Source: CAVQCJ01 sp963849365 (GTDB taxonomy: Bacteria > Actinomycetota > Actinomycetes > Prado026). From it: a stretch of DNA of 64,000 nucleotides. Of the stretch, positions 57,641-64,000 are shown one piece after another. Positions within the stretch are counted from its first letter, which is position 1, and every line of letters begins with the position of its first letter. Below the pieces are notes generated by a model that worked only from the letters and a program-made list of their open reading frames with translations, was not told the DNA's origin and did not search any database. Position numbers and translations under genes: made by a program. The stretch covers positions 509,645 to 573,644 of the forward strand of contig CAWKHA010000003.1 in assembly GCA_963849365.1 (NCBI GenBank), in the 5' to 3' direction.

Positions 57641-58285
57641 ATGGTGCGCGGCGGGACCGGCGAGGCCGACGGTCTGCGGGAGCTGCTGAGCCGCCCGGTG
57701 CTGGACGTCGCCCCGGCGCTGCTGGGCTGCCTGGTGCAGGCCGGTCTCGTGGTCGTGCGGCTCACCGAGGTCGAGGCGTACGACGGCCAGGGTCAGGACC
57801 CGGGCTCGCACGCCCACCGCGGCCGTACCGCTCGCAACGACGTGATGTTCGGCCCGCCCGGCCACGCGTACGTGTACTTCACGTACGGCATGCACTGGTG
57901 CCTGAACGTCGTCGCCGGGCCGCCCGGTGTCGCGACAGCAGTGTTGCTGCGGGCGGGTGAGGTGGTCGACGGCCAGCGACAGGCCCGGTCCCGGCGGCCC
58001 TCGGCCCGCTCGGACGCCGAGCTGGCTCGGGGTCCGGCGCGCCTGGCGACCTGCCTCGGAGTGGACGGCTCGTTCGGCGGCGTCGACCTCCTGGACCCGC
58101 TGGCCCCGCTGCGCCTGCTGGCCCGTCCCCCGGTCGGCGCGGACGTCCGGGTGCACCGCGGTCCGCGTGTCGGGCTCGCCGCGGCGGCAGACCGGCCATG
58201 GCGCTTCTGGCTCGAGGGCGAGCCGACCGTCAGCCGGTACCGTCCCGCGGTACGGCGCAAGCGTGCGTCAGAATCGGCGCCATGA
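57641..58285 (+). CDS. mpg: 3-methyladenine DNA glycosylase, MPG/AAG family
   Basis: Base-excision repair enzyme that removes alkylated purines. The 214-residue product has DVAPALLGC, VVRLTEVEAYDG with the catalytic Glu, DPGSHAHRGRTARNDVMFGPPGHAYVYFTYGMHWCLNVV split over residues 55-95, VLLRAGEV and ARGPARLATCLG. ATG at 57641 follows AGGGG; an in-frame GTG at 57614 is an alternative. It carries the tyrS -10 box near its end, and its TGA overlaps the tyrS ATG. Confidence 0.93.
   Translation: MVRGGTGEADGLRELLSRPVLDVAPALLGCLVQAGLVVVRLTEVEAYDGQGQDPGSHAHRGRTARNDVMFGPPGHAYVYFTYGMHWCLNVVAGPPGVATAVLLRAGEVVDGQRQARSRRPSARSDAELARGPARLATCLGVDGSFGGVDLLDPLAPLRLLARPPVGADVRVHRGPRVGLAAAADRPWRFWLEGEPTVSRYRPAVRRKRASESAP
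58269..58274 (+). promoter_or_regulatory. -10 box of a leaderless tyrS promoter
   Basis: CAGAAT within the last codons of mpg ends 7 nt before the tyrS ATG (58282). No Shine-Dalgarno or T-box is seen. Confidence 0.45.
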
Positions 58286-59580
58286 CCGCCGCCGAGACCG
58301 TCGCCCCGCTCACGGAGCACGTCCTGGACGACCTCCGCTGGCGGGGGCTGATCGCCGTCAGCACCGACCTGGGCGAGCTGCGGGCGGCGATGGACGCCGG
58401 ACCCGTCACGTTCTACTGCGGCTTCGACCCCACGGCGCCCAGCCTGCACCTGGGCAACCTGGTCCAGATCCTCACCATGCGCCGGCTGCAGCTGGCCGGG
58501 CACCGGCCGATCGCGCTGGTCGGCGGCGCGACCGGGCTGATCGGCGACCCCAAGCCCACCGCCGAGCGCGCCCTCAACGACCCGGCCGTCGTGGCGGAGT
58601 GGGTGGACCGCATCCGCCTCCAGGTCCGGCCGTTCCTGTCCTTCGAGGGCCCGAACGCCGCGGTGATGGCGAACAACCTGGACTGGACCGCGCCGCTGTC
58701 GGCCATCGACCTGCTGCGGGGCGTGGGCCGGCACTTCCGGGTCAACCGGATGCTGGCCAAGGAAGCCGTCAGCGCGCGCCTGGAGTCCGACACGGGGATC
58801 AGCTACACCGAGTTCAGCTATCAGATCCTCCAGGCGCTGGACTTCCTGGAGCTGTACCGGCAGTTCGGCTGCGTGCTCCAGACCGGCGGCAGCGACCAGT
58901 GGGGCAACCTGACCGCCGGCCTCGATCTGATCCACCGCGCCGAGGGCGTCTCCGCCCATGCGTTCGCCACCCCGCTGGTCGCGAAGGCGGACGGTACGAA
59001 GTTCGGGAAGACCGAGTCGGGGACGGTGTGGCTGGACCCCGAGCTCACCTCGCCGTACGCGTTCTACCAGTTCTGGGTGAACGCGGACGACCGTGACATC
59101 GCGGGCTACCTGCGCCTGTTCAGCCTGAAGGCTCGGCCCGAGATCGAGGCGCTGGAGGCCGCGACCGTCGAACGACCGGCCGCCCGTGCGGCACAACGCG
59201 CACTGGCCGAGGAGCTGACTGCCCTGGTGCACGGAGCCGGACAGGCGCGGGCCGCCGAGCACGCCAGCCGGGCGCTGTTCGGTCAGGCGCCGCTCGACGA
59301 GCTGGACGAGGCGACTCTGTCCGCCGCACTGCGGGAGACGCCGACGGCGAAGGCGCAGCCCGGGTCGACCGTCACCGACCTCCTGGTCGCCACCGGGCTG
59401 GTCGGCACCCGGTCGGCCGCCCGTCGTGCCGTCGACGAGGGCGGCGTGTACGTGAACAACGTCCGGGTCCACGACCCGGACGCTGCGCCGGACGGACCGG
59501 CCTTCCTGCACGGACGCTGGCTGGTGCTGCGCCGCGGGAAGCGCTCTGTGGCGGGCGTCGACCGCACCCCCGGCGGATGA
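58282..59580 (+). CDS. tyrS: Tyrosine-tRNA ligase
   Basis: Class I synthetase of the bacterial TyrRS type. The 432-residue product has FYCGFDPTAPSLHLGNLVQ (HIGH-type motif HLGN near residue 53), ALVGGATGLIGDPKPTAER, YTEFSYQILQALDFLELYR, TGGSDQWGNLTAGLDLI and the KMSKS-type KFGKTESG. A C-terminal S4-like tRNA-binding domain (residues about 365-430; ATGLVGTRSAARRAVDEGGVYVNNV) completes it. ATG at 58282, overlapping the mpg stop. It is followed by the rRNA operon on the same strand. Confidence 0.96.
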   Translation: MTAAETVAPLTEHVLDDLRWRGLIAVSTDLGELRAAMDAGPVTFYCGFDPTAPSLHLGNLVQILTMRRLQLAGHRPIALVGGATGLIGDPKPTAERALNDPAVVAEWVDRIRLQVRPFLSFEGPNAAVMANNLDWTAPLSAIDLLRGVGRHFRVNRMLAKEAVSARLESDTGISYTEFSYQILQALDFLELYRQFGCVLQTGGSDQWGNLTAGLDLIHRAEGVSAHAFATPLVAKADGTKFGKTESGTVWLDPELTSPYAFYQFWVNADDRDIAGYLRLFSLKARPEIEALEAATVERPAARAAQRALAEELTALVHGAGQARAAEHASRALFGQAPLDELDEATLSAALRETPTAKAQPGSTVTDLLVATGLVGTRSAARRAVDEGGVYVNNVRVHDPDAAPDGPAFLHGRWLVLRRGKRSVAGVDRTPGG

Positions 59581-59592
59581 CAGCCAGGTGAT

Positions 59593-59621
59593 TTGACGCT
59601 CGCGGCGACGCTCCGTAGTGT
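59593..59621 (+). promoter_or_regulatory. rRNA operon promoter P1
   Basis: TTGACG (59593-59598) and TAGTGT (59616-59621) with a 17-bp spacer, beginning 13 bp after the tyrS stop. Start expected near 59628, about 440 nt before 16S. Confidence 0.7.
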
Positions 59622-59759
59622 TCCACCCCGCTGCTCGTCAGGGAGGAACGGACACCGCTCGGTGGCCGGTCCCGGGGGCGGCTCCCATGCAGGTTCCCGC
59701 GACCGGATCCCCGGACGCGGAACGGTCGTGGGTCGGCGGTGGTGCCGGTCCGGGTGGAT

Positions 59760-59788
59760 TTGACCCGGCTGGGCCCCACGGCTAAGTT
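59760..59788 (+). promoter_or_regulatory. rRNA operon promoter P2
   Basis: TTGACC (59760-59765) and TAAGTT (59783-59788) with a 17-bp spacer; the better match of the two promoters. Start expected near 59795, about 275 nt before 16S. Confidence 0.75.
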
Positions 59789-59844
59789 AAGAGGGTTGCC
59801 CCGAAGGTCGGCCGGAAGGCCTCCCATCGGTGTGCGTCCGCTCC

Positions 59845-59865
59845 TTGAGAACTCAACAGCGTGCC
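59845..59865 (+). promoter_or_regulatory. rRNA leader antitermination/processing motif
   Basis: TTGAGAACTCAACAGCGTGCC closely matches the conserved actinobacterial leader motif. A sister copy, TTGAGAACTGCACAGTGGAC, stands at 61889-61908 in the 16S-23S spacer. They probably serve Nus-dependent antitermination or RNase III processing. Confidence 0.55.
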
Positions 59866-59990
59866 AAAAGTCAATGCCAAACAACCCCGTCCCGCGGACG
59901 GCGGCGGACCTTCGGTCCGTGCGCTCCAAGGGCGGATTCCTTTGGTGAAGACAGACGACAGTAACGTCTGCATTTTCGCCAGATCTGAAC

Positions 59991-60019
59991 GGCCACCGGT
60001 TGATTCCCATCCGGTGGCC
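59991..60019 (+). other. Hairpin in the rRNA leader, 50 nt before 16S
   Basis: GGCCACCGG (59991-59999) and CCGGTGGCC (60011-60019) form a perfect 9-bp stem. A smaller hairpin, CAGACG/CGTCTG (59952-59957 and 59965-59970), precedes it. Both are in the transcribed leader, so a processing role is likelier than termination. Confidence 0.55.
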
Positions 60020-60069
60020 GCTTTCCGTTGTCGGTGAACGTGCCCTCGGGCGCGATACCAAAACAGACA

Positions 60070-64000
<3,931 letters not shown>

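Noticed and set aside
59739..59948. Small open frame of 69 codons in the rRNA leader
   Set aside because: It spans promoter P2 and the antitermination motif, has no ribosome binding site and no similarity to a protein.

Overview
The window is a very G+C-rich, gene-dense piece of an actinobacterial chromosome. This is shown by BldD and the actinobacterial integration host factor (mIHF), by TANNNT -10 boxes placed 6-7 nt before start codons, by a PriA without helicase motifs, and by gene order that I recall from Streptomyces (bldD/pyrR/pyrBC/carAB/pyrD/pyrF/mihF/gmk/rpoZ/coaBC/metK/priA, and infC/rpmI/rplT/pheST followed by arg genes). I cannot name the genus. Nearly all of it is core metabolism. 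There is no prophage, insertion sequence, CRISPR array or tRNA gene.

Layout. 1-1420: the 3' part of lgt and a small lipoprotein. 1486-8916: gltB-gltD (glutamate synthase) and pyk. 9031-9528 (minus strand): bldD, divergent from the pyrimidine operon pyrR-pyrB-pyrC-carA-carB-pyrK-pyrD-pyrF (9758-19907). 19981-25000: mihF, gmk, rpoZ, coaBC, a minus-strand gene for a decayed nuclease-like protein, and metK. 25004-31600: priA, a HAD phosphatase, def, fmt, rsmB, rpe. 31493-35123: an FMN riboswitch and ribD-ribE-ribBA-ribH. 35134-41143: hisE-hisG, a secreted esterase, and a CoxD/CoxE/CoxF-like molybdo-enzyme maturation set with a MobA-like protein. 41154-50105: an SseB-family gene, infC-rpmI-rplT, an rRNA methyltransferase, an orphan histidine kinase, pheS-pheT and a CtaG-like gene. 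50133-57596: argC-J-B-D-R-G-H without argF. 57641-59580: mpg and tyrS. 59581-64000: an rRNA operon (two promoters, 16S, spacer, truncated 23S).

Regulation can be read at several points. There is a PyrR-binding RNA loop whose lower stem contains the pyrR Shine-Dalgarno, tandem BldD-like boxes at bldD, an FMN riboswitch with a hairpin reaching the ribD Shine-Dalgarno, an ARG box over the argC promoter, and a leader hairpin before infC, which starts with ATC. At least nine genes look leaderless, and in three of them the stop codon of the upstream gene is part of the -10 hexamer.

The least ordinary signals are these. A family of palindromic elements (8936-8992, 13778-13834, 31362-31436) seems to have inserted between genes; one separates carA from carB, and another lies where rpe should end, so that the rpe frame now runs through the FMN aptamer. 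gltB carries three single-base insertions within about 210 bp that together restore the frame.
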